A DNA stretch of 64,000 nucleotides from Symbiotaphrina buchneri (Eukaryota; Ascomycota; Symbiotaphrinales; Symbiotaphrinaceae): NCBI GenBank assembly GCA_001599915.1, contig BCIG01000039.1:1-64000 (forward strand), in the 5' to 3' direction. Below the pieces are notes generated by a model, which searched no databases, had not been told where the DNA came from, and saw nothing but the letters and a program-made list of their open reading frames with translations. The translations under genes were made by a program, and so were the position numbers. How positions within the stretch are numbered: the first letter of the stretch is position 1; each line of letters opens with the position of its first letter. Below, in pieces: positions 10,866-20,258 of this stretch.

Positions 10866-12777
10866 ATGGCGGATGTGGAGAAAGACAAGGCGGGGGCCAC
10901 AGTCCCCACGGCCAACCCTGCCCAGGATGAAGAGAAACATCAGAGGCCGATAGAAGAAGCAGGGGTCTCCAATGTTGCTCTGCAGGGAACAAATGCAGAA
11001 GATATCCCAAGATGGCGCAGAATATACGACACGATCACATGGATGCCTCCATGGTGCAGATACGATCCGGAAAAGCCATTTCAGTTCTCCATGCCACTGA
11101 ACTTCTTATTCGCATTTGCAGGAACATTTACAGTGAGCGGGTTTTCCTGATCGTTGTAAGGTCTTCAGCTAATGGTCCAACTCTAGGTTGCGAACCTATA
11201 CTATAACCATCCTATCTTGAACATTTTGGCTGAGGATTTCAAAATATCCTATGAGACCGTATCCGTTATTCCTACCGTCATGCAGGCCGGTTATGCCGCT
11301 GGACTACTGTTCCTATGTCCACTGGGAGACCTCTTTCGGCGGAGAGGCTTTGTGCTCCTGCTAGTGTGGATCACCGCAACACTGTGGCTTGGCCTCTGTA
11401 TTACCAAAAGCTTCAACACGTTTGCTGCCATCAGTTTCATCACTGCATGTACGACTGTGACACCTGTACGTGTACATGCAGCATCCACTCCACATTGTGA
11501 TCAGTGTGACTGACATTGATTCAGCAATTGATGCTGCCATTGGTGGGAGAGTAAGTCTTCCCCCTATACGTGTGGTGATATCGGCTGATTGTTGGCCCAG
11601 ATTAGCACCTGCCCATCGACGAGCTACAGCCCTAGCAATTGTAGTCTCCGGATTGCTACTGGGGTAAGTCTGATCCAAAGTTGAGATGCCAGAGCTGACG
11701 GAATGAAGAATGCTCATAGCCCGTGTACTCTCCGGTGTCCTGACCCAGTTCACAAGCTGGCGCAACATTTACTGGCTATCGTTCGCCCTGCAATACTTCA
11801 TATTAGTCCTTCTCTGGCTCTTCATGCCAGACTATCCACGGACCAATGCTCATCTCAACTATTTCAAGATGCTCTTCTCCATCCTTCAGATAGTTGCTCG
11901 CAATCCGGTTCTCGTACAAGCTTGCCTTGTGGGCTTCTTCACATCTTCAACATTCACGTCTTTTTGGACCACTCTAACCTTCCTTCTTGCCGGAGCGCCG
12001 TATAACTATGATCCGTTGGTCATCGGGCTTTTTGCTTTGATCGGTATTGGAGCCATGACTCTTGGACCACTTTATTCGAGGGCCATCATTGATCGCTTTG
12101 TACCTTTGTTCTCAGTCATCATGGGAGAATTGTTTTGCATGATCGGCGTATGCTTAGGCACATATATCGGGACCTTTACCGTTGCCGGCCCGGTCATTCA
12201 GGCCTTTGCTATCGATATTGGACTACAGACATCTCAGATCGCCAACCGATCTGCAATCTATGCCATTGAACCAAAAGCAAGGAATCGCGTCAACACGGCG
12301 TACATGGTAGCGGTATTCTGCGGACAGCTCATGGGAACGGCTGCAGGAAACCATCTATATGCGCACGGCGGCTGGATTTCAAGTGGAAGTGCAAGCGTAG
12401 GGTTCATAGGCGCGGCATTGCTCATTTGCATCGCCCGCGGGCCTTGGGAGACCGGCTGGGTCGGTTGGAGGGGTGGCTGGAGCATCGCCCGAAGAGATCT
12501 GGAGCCAAAGGTGCCTCAGGGTAATGGTGGAGATATCGAGAACCAAGCAGCTCAAACCGGTGAAGCAGGGCATCATGAAACTGCTATAGAAGAGACACTG
12601 GATGAGCTTTCAGCGGATGTCACACCGGATGAGAGCGGCTCTTCCAAGAAGCAGCTTGGTGGTATCGATGATCGGTTAGAAAACCAGAACGAAGGCGCTC
12701 AGCAGGGTCAGTCGAGCATGCCAGATCCCAGGGTAGTCGAAGCTGCCATAGCCTCTGCTTCAAAGGAGCAGTCATAG
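10866..12777 (+). CDS. Major facilitator superfamily transporter
   Basis: The model has five exons: join(10866..11132,11187..11465,11525..11550,11601..11663,11709..12777), 567 aa. All introns are canonical and phases agree. A hydrophilic N-terminus of about 75 residues precedes a run of about 12 TM segments. The MFS loop 2-3 signature GDLFRRRG is at residues 136-143. A motif-C-like RVLSGVLTQFTSWRNIYW follows in TM5/loop. The tail after the last TM is about 110 residues, acidic and disordered. The overall type (DHA1-like H+ antiporter with short loops) is usual for drug/metabolite efflux carriers in the plasma membrane, but the substrate cannot be deduced. No biosynthetic cluster surrounds it, so a general exporter is the likeliest role. 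Confidence 0.88.
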
Positions 12778-12878
12778 AGTCATAGACGGAAATGGAAAGT
12801 ATTGCAGCATTCTCCGTCAGCTGTTGATGCAGACCGATTTCGAGGTTTCGCGAGGGGTATCATATTGTAAATTGTGAA

Positions 12879-14000
12879 CTACTCGTCCTCAGCAGGTCGA
12901 GCTGATTCACCACCGGTCAGATCACCAATTCCACCCAGTTCTGCCAAGAACCTGTCTGCCTCTTTCTTCCCCCTCCGCTCCCTGATGGCCTTTCTCCTCT
13001 CTTCAACCTCCTTTCTCCTGTCCTCTTTCCTCTTCTCTCTTTCAAGCCTGCTCTTCTCCGTCTCCAATCTCTCTCTTTCTAGAGCCTCCATCTCTTTCTC
13101 CCTGACCACCTTGTCCTTCGAAAAGGCATAGAAGCCTACACCCTTTGTCCTAACCTCCCGACTCGCATCATAATGCTGTTCCTCCGGTGGTGTAGGACTC
13201 TTGTCACGTTTTCTGGCAAGCTCCTCCATCTCATCCGCTGGTCTAAACGCCTCCGCTTGTATGGTATCTCCAAATATCAGCTTCTCGGGCGCATTCGGTC
13301 GCGCACTGTCGTCATCATCCCGTAATCTCTGCTGCATCTGCCTCCTGCGAGCTTCGCGCTCAGCCTCAGCTCTTGTGCCAGTCCGCGTCCGGCCCAGCTC
13401 ATCTTCGTATTCGACCAACTCCTGGGGTCCGTCATCCTCATCGTCAGAGGACCCCGTATCTCCCCTATCCTCTTCACCACGTGCTCGCTTCTCCTCCTGC
13501 TCCGCCCACTTGCGATCAAAATCCACCAGCGCATTCTCATCTTCCGGAGCTAAATAATCTCCACGTTTCATAGCAGCGTATTTTCGCGCCTTCTCCTCCA
13601 TAATCAGCTTGGCTGAATGCCACGCCGCCGGGTCCACCGCCTCGGCACTCTTCCGCCGCTTGACCACATAGCCGTCGTCTTCGAGATCTTTGGCTGCACG
13701 CTTGGCAGAGCCTTTGTTGTGTGCGGTGTACAAGTCGGATTTGCTGGATTTGCTACCCCAGCCAGATTTGGTGCGTGCGGGGCCGGAGGTACTGTTCGTC
13801 GGCTTTTGGATGAGGGAGGAGAGGGTTGATGTGAAGGCGAGAGATGTGGAAGAGGAGATGGCTTTAGCGCGGGAGGATTTCGGACGAGGTATACCGTAAA
13901 GTGAGTCGGACATCGTCTCAGCGGCCTTGAAAATTCTTTGTCCTGCTGCGTATGGTGTTGGAGAAGCTGTGTGGTCGAGGGATGGTTCGGTCGTAGACAT
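12879..14000 (-). CDS. CCDC174-family nuclear coiled-coil protein
   Basis: A single exon, 373 aa, starts at MSTTEPSLDH; codons upstream are open but lack a good ATG. The first 100 residues are Ser/Pro-rich. Then come a KRAAKDLEDDGYVVKRR basic segment, a highly charged helical block, and the family hallmarks: an EYEDELGRTRTGTR motif near residue 190 and a YDASREVRTKGVGFYAFS motif near 280. A long E/R/K coiled coil follows to the C-terminus. These two motifs define the CCDC174 family. Human CCDC174 is nuclear and associates with exon-junction/RNA-processing factors; fungal members are unstudied. It ends about 100 nt from the MFS gene, tail to tail. Confidence 0.85.
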   Translation of the reverse strand: MSTTEPSLDHTASPTPYAAGQRIFKAAETMSDSLYGIPRPKSSRAKAISSSTSLAFTSTLSSLIQKPTNSTSGPARTKSGWGSKSSKSDLYTAHNKGSAKRAAKDLEDDGYVVKRRKSAEAVDPAAWHSAKLIMEEKARKYAAMKRGDYLAPEDENALVDFDRKWAEQEEKRARGEEDRGDTGSSDDEDDGPQELVEYEDELGRTRTGTRAEAEREARRRQMQQRLRDDDDSARPNAPEKLIFGDTIQAEAFRPADEMEELARKRDKSPTPPEEQHYDASREVRTKGVGFYAFSKDKVVREKEMEALERERLETEKSRLEREKRKEDRRKEVEERRKAIRERRGKKEADRFLAELGGIGDLTGGESARPAEDE

Positions 14001-14249
14001 CTGGAGATACTGCGAAAATGGTTCGTGTGGGTTACCGGAGCGCGGGGAAGAAGTGTCACCGCCCGAGGCCAATGATGCTTCAGCATTTCTTTCTGTGTTT
14101 GGAGATCTGCGCAGACAATCGTCGTTTCCTGAGGAATACGACAGCTACATTCATTTGTAGAACTCAATCGGCAGAGTGCTGTGCATTTGCTTTCTTGATC
14201 ACCAATTGGTCGCTTCCAGAGCATATTCCCCCGTACTCAAGACAGCATC
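14001..14249. promoter_or_regulatory. Short bidirectional promoter (CCDC174 / HOM6)
   Basis: Only 249 bp separate the divergent starts of the CCDC174-family gene (minus, 14000) and homoserine dehydrogenase (plus, 14250). Both promoters must sit here. No TATA box is obvious, which suggests housekeeping-type expression. Confidence 0.5.
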
Positions 14250-15567
14250 ATGGTGGGCCCAAAGCAGGTCTACATCGCGATCATTGGTACGTTCAATTGC
14301 TTTACTTCCCTGAGTAATAAGCTGACAAGGTCATTAGGCGCCGGTGGTGTGGGCAAACACTTCATTACACAGCTCAGCAGCCTCTCCGCACGTCTCTCTC
14401 AATCCAACCCACCCACCTACCTTTCCCTGGTCTTCCTTTCCCGGAGTAAGAAGGTGCTCTTCAGCGAAGACTTCCGGCCACTCTCGCTATCGAGCTGGGA
14501 ATCAGATTTGGAAGCCTCGAAGACACCTGTCCTGTCAATCCCTGATATTGCTGCTTACCTGATTACGGCGCCGGCAAAGGTGGTCCTGGTGGACAATACA
14601 AGCAGCCAGGATGTGGCTGAGGCATATCCTCTGTTTTTAAAGAAGGGCATCAGCGTGGTAACACCGAACAAAAAGGCTTTCTCAGGAAGCTATCAGCTAT
14701 GGCAAGACATCTTTCAAGCACAGGGCCCGGATGCGCACGTGTACCACGAGAGTTCGGTTGGAGCGGGATTGCCAGTCATTTCCACACTAAAGGATCTCGT
14801 GGAGACCGGGGACCAAGTCAAGAGGATTGAGGGAGTGTTCTCGGGAACTATGAGCTTCTTGTTCAATAGCTTTGCGCCTGTTGCCGGGGGTGGAGGTAAA
14901 TTCAGCCAGGAAGTGAAGAAGGCGAAGGAGTTGGGTTACACGGTACGTCAACCTAAGCCACTATCTCATTGACCGATACATTAACAAAGCGAAAAGGAGC
15001 CTGACCCTCGCGATGACCTGAACGGTCTCGATGTTGCGCGGAAACTGACAATCCTAGCACGTCTTTCGGGCTTACCTGTGGAATCACCCACAAGCTTCCC
15101 TGTCCAATCGTTGATCCCTAAGCCACTGGAAAGTGCTAAGAGTGGCGATGAGTTCTTGTCAAAGCTTGGTGACTTTGATGACGAGATGGAAAAGGTGAAG
15201 AAAGAGGCCGAGTCGGAAGGAAAGGTAGTCAGGTTTGTTGGAAGCATCGATATACCCAAAAAGGAGGTCAAGGTTGGCCTGGAGAAGTATGCGTTCATGT
15301 TAAATCTGCTTAGATTGTGTGGACTTCTGCTAATAATGCATAGATTTGACAAGTCGCATCCCATTGCCGCCTTGAAAGGCAGCGATAACATCATCAGTTT
15401 CTACACGGAGCGTTATGGATCGAATCCCCTAATAATCCAGGGGGCAGGGTAAGCAACTCCATTGAACGCCTTCCAATTCCTTCTAACCTCGTTCTAGTGC
15501 CGGAGGGGCAGTGACGGCTATGGGTGTGACTTCGGATTTGATAAAAGTGATTCAACGGCTGCAGTGA
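14250..15567 (+). CDS. HOM6: Homoserine dehydrogenase
   Basis: The model has five exons: join(14250..14286,14338..14942,14997..15286,15344..15448,15498..15567), 368 aa, the usual fungal length. The enzyme reduces aspartate semialdehyde to homoserine with NAD(P)H, at the branch to threonine, methionine and isoleucine. The N-terminal Rossmann loop GAGGVGK is at residues 13-19, created by splicing of intron 1. Also visible are the VTPNKKAFSG segment, the substrate-site YHESSVGAGLPVI, EGVFSGTMSFLFN and the EPDPRDDLNGLDVARK motif. The C-terminal SDNIISFYTERY and the glycine-rich GAGAGGAVTA return to the nucleotide domain. The intron between exons 3 and 4 has a CTGCTAAT branch site. It is monofunctional (no aspartokinase), as in other fungi. 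Confidence 0.97.
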
Positions 15568-16115
15568 GCGGCTCAAATGTTCTGCTACGATAGAATGTAC
15601 ATATAAAAGTCTTGTCGTTAAGGCGCATCCTTGAAAAACGGTGGGTTACTCACCATGCGTGCCCAACGCTGCAAAGCGAAGATGAGCCCCTCCATTTCTC
15701 GTCCTACTTGAGGGGACCAATTGATTGATGCCTTGGCGTGACATTTCACCCACTCCGCATGGCCCCTGAGCCATGTGACCATTCACGAAGCTCTGCTCTC
15801 AAGACAAGCGCTATCGGATGGCAACGATTGGGCTTCAAGCCAGTTTCTTGCAATGCGCGGCGCAATAAGCTGCAGAGTGGCTAATTGAAATACAGCCACC
15901 CTGAGAACTTCGGCCCGCACGGCCTTGAAACAAAGCAACCATCATTTCAGGCCCCTGTCCCGTCTGTTATCTTTCGTTTGGTCATGCGCTGGTCATCCGA
16001 GCAGAACCATGTTCTTGAAAGGATAATTTCAGAAGGTGCTCTGCTTTAGCCGGCATGCCGCTCTCACGGCGTCTTCCTAGATTCCTTTGAACTGTAAGAA
16101 ATTTAATAACCGCTC
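15568..16115. other. Intergenic, between HOM6 and the SesA-like gene
   Basis: This stretch of 548 bp contains no supported coding frame. It holds the HOM6 3' end and the promoter of the next plus-strand gene. Confidence 0.5.
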
Positions 16116-17160
16116 ATGGCTGGCCTCGAAGCACTTGGTGCCCTTGCCAGCGTCTCTCAGGTTACCGTCTATACAACCTTCATCCTCCAGGCGCTCTCCA
16201 ATCTTCCAGGGACACTCAGCAGGACTCGTGGTTACGCCTCTCAGGTTCAGCATCTCCAGGCGACCACTCGACTTATTGAAGGAAATCCTGCTCTTCAAAC
16301 AAAAGATATCCTGCGTCACCTCGCCTCCACTCTCACGACTGTCGAGACTTTGTTCAATATAATCGTACAGTTACCGGTTGATTGTGAGCGCAGCAACTTG
16401 AAGAAGATCTGGTGGTGCGTCGCAGCGATATCCAAAGAGAGAGAGGTGCTCCCGTTGTTCAAAACACTTGAACAGAATAAGACGGCACTTATTTTGTCCA
16501 TCAGGGCCTCAAACACGGCTACTCTCTGCGACGTCCATGAAGTTGTCCAGGATATCAATAACAAATTTCTTGCAATGTCTCCGGAAGAGAACAGTCTGAA
16601 GCGGCAAGTAGACCAGAAAGAAGCTGCGGTAAGTCTCAACGTCGGTTGATCCCTCCCCCGTTGATAGCGAATGCTACCGCACGCTCAAACAACGTCCTTT
16701 GATATGGAATCTTTGATCGACTAACCTTGTCTCTAGCCAGTAGAAAGCGACTTCGGTCAACTGAAGGATCCTGCTCACCTACAGATCTCTGAGAGCGGAA
16801 ACGGACAAATGATCTCTCTGAAACATCAGAGGGTCGACGGTTCGTACAAACGGAGCGAGCCCAGACAGCACAGCTGACCCAAGTCGATCTCTAGCACCTA
16901 ATGCTTCGGTAGGCATGGCAGACGTCAAACAGTCATCTAGTGACAGAGCTCTTCCGAAAGTGCAGCGAGGGAAGCACCACCATTATGAAGAGCCCATAGT
17001 GGGCGACGGTTCTAGACAGCACAATGGAAATGTGGGGACAGTGGGAACGACTGTTTCTCCTGGGAATTTCTATCGCTATCCAACCACAGGAGCGAATTGC
17101 GTGCAGACAAACGGGGATATGAGTACTGATGCAGCGTTGGGACTTTTGCGACCGAGGTAG
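16116..17160 (+). CDS. SesA/HeLo-like protein with C-terminal NG repeats (3' model uncertain)
   Basis: Exon 1 (16116..16628, 171 codons) starts MAGLEALGALASVSQVT and encodes an all-helical domain. It resembles the SesA/HeLo-type N-terminal effector domains of fungal NLRs and HET-S-like proteins, by pattern only. A GTAAGT donor ends it; the next acceptor is TCTAG at 16736. A second, strongly open frame runs 16822..17160. It carries two pseudo-repeats: Y-x2-P-x2-G-x4-Q-x-NG-[ND] near 16978-17034 (with GDGSRQHNGNV) and 17065-17121 (with GANCVQTNGDM). Reading straight on from 16737 gives a stop at 16875-16877 in another frame. An extra small intron (for example 16844..16883, 40 nt) would join the two parts; otherwise there is a frame break. 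Such C-terminal repeats look like HET-s-related amyloid motifs. The role is probably cell-death or incompatibility signalling, by inference. Confidence 0.6.
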
Positions 17161-17743
17161 AAGGAAGACTATTGGTTGAAATCGGTCAACAGATATCAGA
17201 CAGAAATGGTCTCTTTCCCTGATTTGGCCCCTCTTGTCATTTCGTTAAATATGTATCCTTCACAGCTGTTTACCAACTTGGGATGTGTACAGCACCCGGT
17301 CAGATCATCTTCAATTTGTGTAGCTTGAGGGTCCAGGAGGACATGACCAGTGACCAGTGACATATCGTAGGGCAAATTGGCGCGAACTTCTGATGATCCT
17401 CATTGTCGTAATGCAAAGTCCTGCTGCTGCGGATGATCTAGTGCATTTGACAGGATGCTCCGGGCCAACAGACTGTCTGCTGCCCCTAACAGAGTCAGGG
17501 GTGCTCATGCCTGTATTACTTCCGGCATGGTCAAGGTCAACAGATGGGCTAAGTAATGGTCCACGACCCAGACAGGCTCATAGTATGGCGGGCTGTGCAT
17601 CGACCCACCAACCCCAAGGAACCGCAGCATGCACCGCCCCTGCATTGCAATAACGGGGGGGCTGGGGGGCAGGGCGGGGACAGTCTGCCGGTGCTCCAAC
17701 GCAGAGGCAGAGAATATTAATTGGCCGCGTCCCTTGCTTCTCC
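17161..17743. other. Intergenic between the two NG-repeat genes
   Basis: This stretch of 583 bp has no supported coding exon. Frames of 60-125 codons occur on both strands but carry neither repeat motif nor domain. It could hold the promoter of the downstream membrane gene, or non-coding remains if the two genes were once one. Confidence 0.4.
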
Positions 17744-18446
17744 ATGTTGCTCGCGATGGATGTACAACAAGACCTAATAGCACATAATAGTTATTTGGGA
17801 CCGAGAACTGGGGACAGGTCTCACCAGCAAAATGGAGATATTTACGATAACTCGACCAACTACTGGCCTCGCAGTAAGTCAAAGTGGCCTATCATTGGGA
17901 TGATTGCGGTTTTGGTTATTGCTTTGGTTGGTGTTCTTGCCTGGTTCTTCAGGACATATCAGAGCGAGACACCACCGTGAGTTCTCTCTCGGGGCATTAC
18001 CACATTCACGAGACTGACTCGTTCATTTGAGACGTTCGGTTACTGCTCTTTCTTCGACTGGCCTGTCCACGGCTTTCTGGACTTCCTCCCTTAGCGGTGA
18101 ATTGTTGTCGTTCACAAGAGGATCCACACCAATACAGACCATGACTGGATGGAGATTAAGCACCACATTTTCTCCGAGCCTGCCTTCAACTTTGTCGATC
18201 AGCCCATCACCATCTGGCATTCCTCCGTCATCATCGGTATCTTCATCTTCATCATCCACGGCAGCCACCACTATCACTTCCACCAGCGCTCCAGAAGTTC
18301 CGTCCAGGCAAGCTTGGCAAACTGTAACCACAAGTTCCGGCATGGCTTCAAGTTCTTCCATCACCGACGCTGCTTCTAGCACACTGTGTACATTTGGATG
18401 TCCTGACTGGAGCTGTGCATCGGATGGCGATTGCGCAGATCCATAG
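17744..18446 (+). CDS. Single-pass membrane protein with cytosolic NG repeat and Cys-rich module
   Basis: The model has two exons: join(17744..17976,18032..18446), 215 aa. The N-terminus holds one copy of the NG repeat (with GDRSHQQNGDI, about 17783-17842). A basic RSKSK stretch precedes one TM (about residues 49-69, IGMIAVLVIALVGVLAWFF). The positive-inside rule places the N-terminus in the cytosol. An extracellular Ser/Thr-rich stalk of about 100 residues follows, then a Cys module C-x2-GC-x2-WSC-x4-DC-x-DP. The frame meets TAG at 18444-18446. The same frame then continues to 18575 with a second, near-identical Cys module (CNWGCKGWSC, DCKDPYQC). The gene is therefore either truncated by a nonsense change, read through, or spliced differently. 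A receptor-like role is inference from topology and from the neighbour that shares the repeat. Confidence 0.65.
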
Positions 18447-18575
18447 CCGTACGACCAAGGCGTTTGCTGTAACTGGGGCTGTAAGGGCTGGAGCTGCAAT
18501 ACCGGTCAAGACTGCAAGGACCCATATCAATGTCTGAAAAGACAAATTTACTTGACTGGATTGGATCTTCATTAG
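18447..18575 (+). other. In-frame coding-like extension: second Cys-rich module after TAG
   Basis: Directly after the TAG at 18444-18446 the frame of the membrane gene stays open for 42 codons to a second TAG at 18573-18575. It reads PYDQGVCC, then NWGCKGWSC, then a DC-x-DP-Y-x-C ending. The Cys spacing (C-x2-GC-x2-WSC-x4-DC-x-DP) repeats that before the stop, so this stretch evolved as protein. Confidence 0.65.
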
Positions 18576-18951
18576 CATTTCCCACAGAGGAGGGTCACCA
18601 GCTTCAAAGGCCAGAGGGCCAAAGGTATCGGTCTGGTTTTGCAGGCTTTTTTGGACTGATCATTAGCCAACTGGGATTCTATTCACTTGTCTGACTCTAT
18701 CTGTACTCATAGGCGTTGCTTGAGATGTCAAGTCATGCTTTGTATAACCTGAGGTAGGTATTCTGTAGAGGTCTAGGAGGTGTAGTAGATTTACGCTTAC
18801 ACTTGGAAACACTCGAGATCTGCCGCTAGGCCCCTGCCAAGCCCAACTCTAAAGACGCAGCTTCATAAAACATCATGGGTAGCGTCATGAATCCTGCTGC
18901 ATCCCGGAAGTGAGCCGTACAGACCTCACTGTAGCGCGTCGAAGACCAGCA
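18576..18951. other. Intergenic, promoter of the 302-aa gene
   Basis: This stretch of 376 bp without a supported coding frame contains the 3' end of the membrane gene and the promoter of the next plus-strand gene. Confidence 0.45.
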
Positions 18952-19860
18952 ATGGCTTCATCTCCAGGCACATCAGCTCTTTCTCCTCCATCCTCCAGCG
19001 TGACCCCCGTCCTCCCGCTGCTCTCACCCGACACTTCACCGATCTACATCCTCCACCTCGATGCCCATCCCACAGCGCACAAGCGGCGTGTCTTCACACT
19101 CCACCTCGCCCTCTACTCTCTCCTAATCCTCCTCCTGCTCTACCGCCTCACATACGCCATCCCATACTACACCGCTCTCTTCTCCCTGCTTCTCTCGCCC
19201 TCCGCACGCGTCGCCCAGGCCGCCACATGGAAAGATACCGGCGTCCTCCTGGTCAAGCGCGTGGCAACCATGGCGTTCGACTACGCGCTTTTCATCCAGT
19301 TCGGCTCTCCGGCCATCTGGAGCTTTGTGCGTGGGCCCGGCTGGTGGCGGTGGAGGACGGGTTGGGCGCAGGGCCATATCGGACGAGAGGTCGTCGTGCG
19401 GCGGCTGTGGGGCGCGGCACTCAGGGAAGCCCGAGAGGTGCTGGGGTTGGTGGAAGACTCGGAGGAGCAGGAAAAGGATAAGAAGGTCGCGGCTGTGGAG
19501 AATCTAAAGGGCGCGGCACGGAAGAGGGCGAAGGGGCGAGCGAAGGAGGCGGCGAAGAAGCAGCAAGAGGAGTCGAAAAAGGCTGGTGAGGATGCTGGTG
19601 GGGTGATGGAGACGCCGTTCTGGATGCACAGGATACTACCTGCAGTGGATCCCGAGTGGTTGTCGAGTCGGAGTGGGTATGAAATGGTCGATCCATCGTG
19701 GACCTTGGATTACGAGGCCATGGTAGAGATATTACAGATGAGAAGGAGAAAAGAGACCAGCGTCAAGGACTTGTTCGGCGACGGATCCATCAATGCGAGG
19801 GTATTGGTTTGGACTGCCGAGAAAGAGGAGGGTCCGCAATGGAGGGAGTTCGTCCAGTAG
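18952..19860 (+). CDS. Conserved fungal membrane protein, 302 aa, function unknown
   Basis: A single exon starts at MASSPGTSALS. A GTG-initiated upstream extension is not used because the ATG at 18952 is the first. A Ser/Pro-rich N-terminus of about 45 residues precedes one or two TM segments (about 45-85: LALYSLLILLLLYRLTYAIPYY, then ALFSLLL). A cytosolic-looking region with a Trp-rich patch (GPGWWRWRTGW), a Lys/Ala/Glu coiled coil (about 165-215) and a globular acidic C-terminus follow. GC content is high. I recall similar unnamed proteins across ascomycetes but no characterised relative. The coiled coil suggests a partner-binding or membrane-tethering role; that is inference only. Confidence 0.8.
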   Translation: MASSPGTSALSPPSSSVTPVLPLLSPDTSPIYILHLDAHPTAHKRRVFTLHLALYSLLILLLLYRLTYAIPYYTALFSLLLSPSARVAQAATWKDTGVLLVKRVATMAFDYALFIQFGSPAIWSFVRGPGWWRWRTGWAQGHIGREVVVRRLWGAALREAREVLGLVEDSEEQEKDKKVAAVENLKGAARKRAKGRAKEAAKKQQEESKKAGEDAGGVMETPFWMHRILPAVDPEWLSSRSGYEMVDPSWTLDYEAMVEILQMRRRKETSVKDLFGDGSINARVLVWTAEKEEGPQWREFVQ

Positions 19861-20258
19861 ACCTGAGAGCTGGACTGCAGTGGAATCTCCATTACGGCCC
19901 GAAAGAGCCGAGTCCAGTTTTGCAATCCGGTTGTCGACAGGACTGCACAGATAGATTCTTTGGGCTGGAAGACTTATATTCCTGCCGTTGCCACACCTCC
20001 ACGATTGAAGGCAGAATGATCCACAACACGCACATATGCCGACATCATTGAAGACTATTGAGCTCGGGAAATTTTTCGATTCATGAACTCTTCGAGTGTA
20101 TCACTAGCTAGGGTAACCGGTGGGCAACTTCAGACAAAGAAAATCTCATCTTGAGAAGCCACGTTGCCAACAACAATAACATCCCTAATGGATCAAACCA
20201 AAGGAAATCCATCGATCCTCCACTTCCTCCCAGTTCCGCCGTACTTTTCCACCAGCGC
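19861..20258. other. Convergent intergenic region
   Basis: This stretch of 398 bp between the 3' ends of the 302-aa gene (plus) and the Ish1/Msc1 gene (minus) shows no coding frame with a recognisable pattern. Confidence 0.5.

Noticed and set aside
17357-17653. 98-codon plus-strand frame between the NG-repeat genes, considered as a linking exon
   Set aside because: It lacks the NG repeat, and I found no splice pair that would join it in frame to either neighbour.
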